Origin: Saprospiraceae bacterium
GTDB taxonomy: Bacteria; Bacteroidota; Bacteroidia; Chitinophagales; Saprospiraceae
DNA: 7,480 bases
NCBI GenBank assembly: GCA_025455635.1
Contig: JALOMF010000195.1
Coordinates: 1 to 7,480 of the forward strand
Direction: 5' to 3'
Both the position numbers and the translations under genes were made by a program. Each line of letters starts with the position of its first letter. Position 1 is the stretch's first letter. The notes below the pieces were generated by a model. The model saw nothing but the letters and a program-made list of their open reading frames with translations, ran no database searches and was not told the origin of the DNA. Shown one piece after another: positions 6,676 to 7,480 of the stretch.

Positions 6676-7458
6676 ATGGAAGATCAGAGATTTAAGTATA
6701 TCCTTAGCGAATGGAAGAAACAAAGTAGAAACCTTAAACGAAGCTTAGGTAGCAACTATTCTAAAATGCCATCTAAAATCGGGAAAACCACAAAGTCGCT
6801 TAAAGAATTTAAGGATAAGATAAGCAAGAAGGCTGGTGGAAAGATAGATTTCATAGATTATGAACAAAGGTTTCTATTTGCTAAGGAATTTGATATTCCG
6901 TACACAAGTTTTCAAAAATTTTTAACTGCAGTTCAAGAGATTGAATATGAAAATTCAAATTTGACCAAAGATGAGCAAAAGCAATTTTTTAAAAAAAAGT
7001 TGAAAGAAGTCAGAGTTTACATAAAAGAAAAAATGATGTTTGTGAGTCCTTACTTTCTCCCAGAACTGAAGAAAGCATTATGGAATAGTGATGCAGTCAA
7101 CAATAAGATGCAGCTTTTTACAACTTTCTATTGTTACAAGAAATTGGAAAAATATCTGATTGGAAGAATTGATGAACTTGAAAATAGTAACAACATGACA
7201 AAGAATTCACCTTGGAGCAGCGGTTTGTTTTACTTACTTGTTGCAATTGTGATTATTGCAGGGTTGGGAGTCCTTTCGAAAACAGTCCATTGGTCCTTAC
7301 TGCCGATTATCATCATAGGCGGACTTTTAATCATAGGCTTAATTGGCTTCCTCCAATTGAGGAATGATGAAAAATTGAAAGACGAAACTTTTTTAGAGCT
7401 GGTAATTGAAACATACAAAAGACTTCCAATTATTGGCAATCTCTTCAATAAGAAATGA
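6676..7458 (+). CDS. Unrecognised protein with a charged N-terminal region and two C-terminal membrane helices
   Basis: The protein has 260 residues from ATG 6676, and I do not recognise the family. The first ~175 residues are strongly charged and Lys-rich, mostly helical in appearance, with no catalytic motif that I can see. There is no signal peptide, so this part is probably cytosolic. Two hydrophobic segments follow, ~184-201 (LFYLLVAIVIIAGLGVLS) and ~206-227 (PIIIIGGLLIIGLIGFL core), with a short turn between them. A cytosolic tail (228-260) ends in KRLPIIGNLFNKK. Base and codon use are far more AT-rich than copB just upstream, which suggests recent acquisition. The gene lies 61 bp after copB with its own probable -7 box, so a link to copper is doubtful. 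A role in defence is possible from the R-M neighbourhood but is not shown by the sequence. Confidence 0.75.
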   Translation: MEDQRFKYILSEWKKQSRNLKRSLGSNYSKMPSKIGKTTKSLKEFKDKISKKAGGKIDFIDYEQRFLFAKEFDIPYTSFQKFLTAVQEIEYENSNLTKDEQKQFFKKKLKEVRVYIKEKMMFVSPYFLPELKKALWNSDAVNNKMQLFTTFYCYKKLEKYLIGRIDELENSNNMTKNSPWSSGLFYLLVAIVIIAGLGVLSKTVHWSLLPIIIIGGLLIIGLIGFLQLRNDEKLKDETFLELVIETYKRLPIIGNLFNKK

Positions 7459-7480
7459 GATAGAAAACCTCAGTTTACGC

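Noticed and set aside
1..7480. tRNA, rRNA, CRISPR array, insertion sequence or integrase
   Set aside because: No cloverleaf-like segment, regularly spaced repeats, transposase motif or flanking inverted repeats were seen on either strand.

Overview
The window most likely comes from a member of the Bacteroidota. The first gene ends in a type IX secretion (T9SS) sorting domain, which is confined to that phylum. Three genes are preceded by TAnnTTTG boxes, the phylum's characteristic -7 promoter element, and no clear Shine-Dalgarno sequences are visible. The GC-rich flanking genes would suit a Saprospiria-like lineage, but that is only a guess.

Layout: (1) 1-768, + strand: the 3' part of a secreted protein with a choice-of-anchor V-like (reeler-like) domain, a CXXCH motif and a T9SS type A tail, followed by a perfect 13-bp stem-loop. 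(2) 939-4295: a compact restriction-modification cassette. A + strand gene with a PD-(D/E)XK-like signature (putative restriction endonuclease) converges on a - strand pair made of a type I-like N6-adenine methyltransferase (HsdM-like) and a one-TRD specificity subunit (half HsdS). M and S overlap by 11 bp, and the S and R stop codons overlap tail to tail by 4 bp. (3) 4296-4556: a divergent regulatory region. It holds a -7 box for the methyltransferase bracketed by two identical 11-bp GACGATTTGTC repeats set 22 bp apart. (4) 4557-6614, + strand: a CopB-type P1B-3 copper/silver ATPase with a CPH metal motif and a His-rich N-terminus. (5) 6676-7458, + strand: an AT-rich gene for an unrecognised protein with two C-terminal membrane helices.

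The most notable element is the R-M cassette. Its architecture (type I-like M plus half-S methyltransferase and a separate nuclease) recalls the type IIH system AhdI, but no controller (C) gene is seen. The methyltransferase carries an extra N-terminal ~130 residues that look like a nuclease domain that has lost its catalytic residues. The repeats at its promoter have the form GAC-N5-GTC, which is the kind of split palindrome such an enzyme could recognise. The target of this enzyme is unknown, so the autoregulation idea is a hypothesis. Base composition falls visibly from the T9SS and copB genes to the R-M genes, and again to the last gene, consistent with horizontally acquired modules in a GC-richer chromosome.
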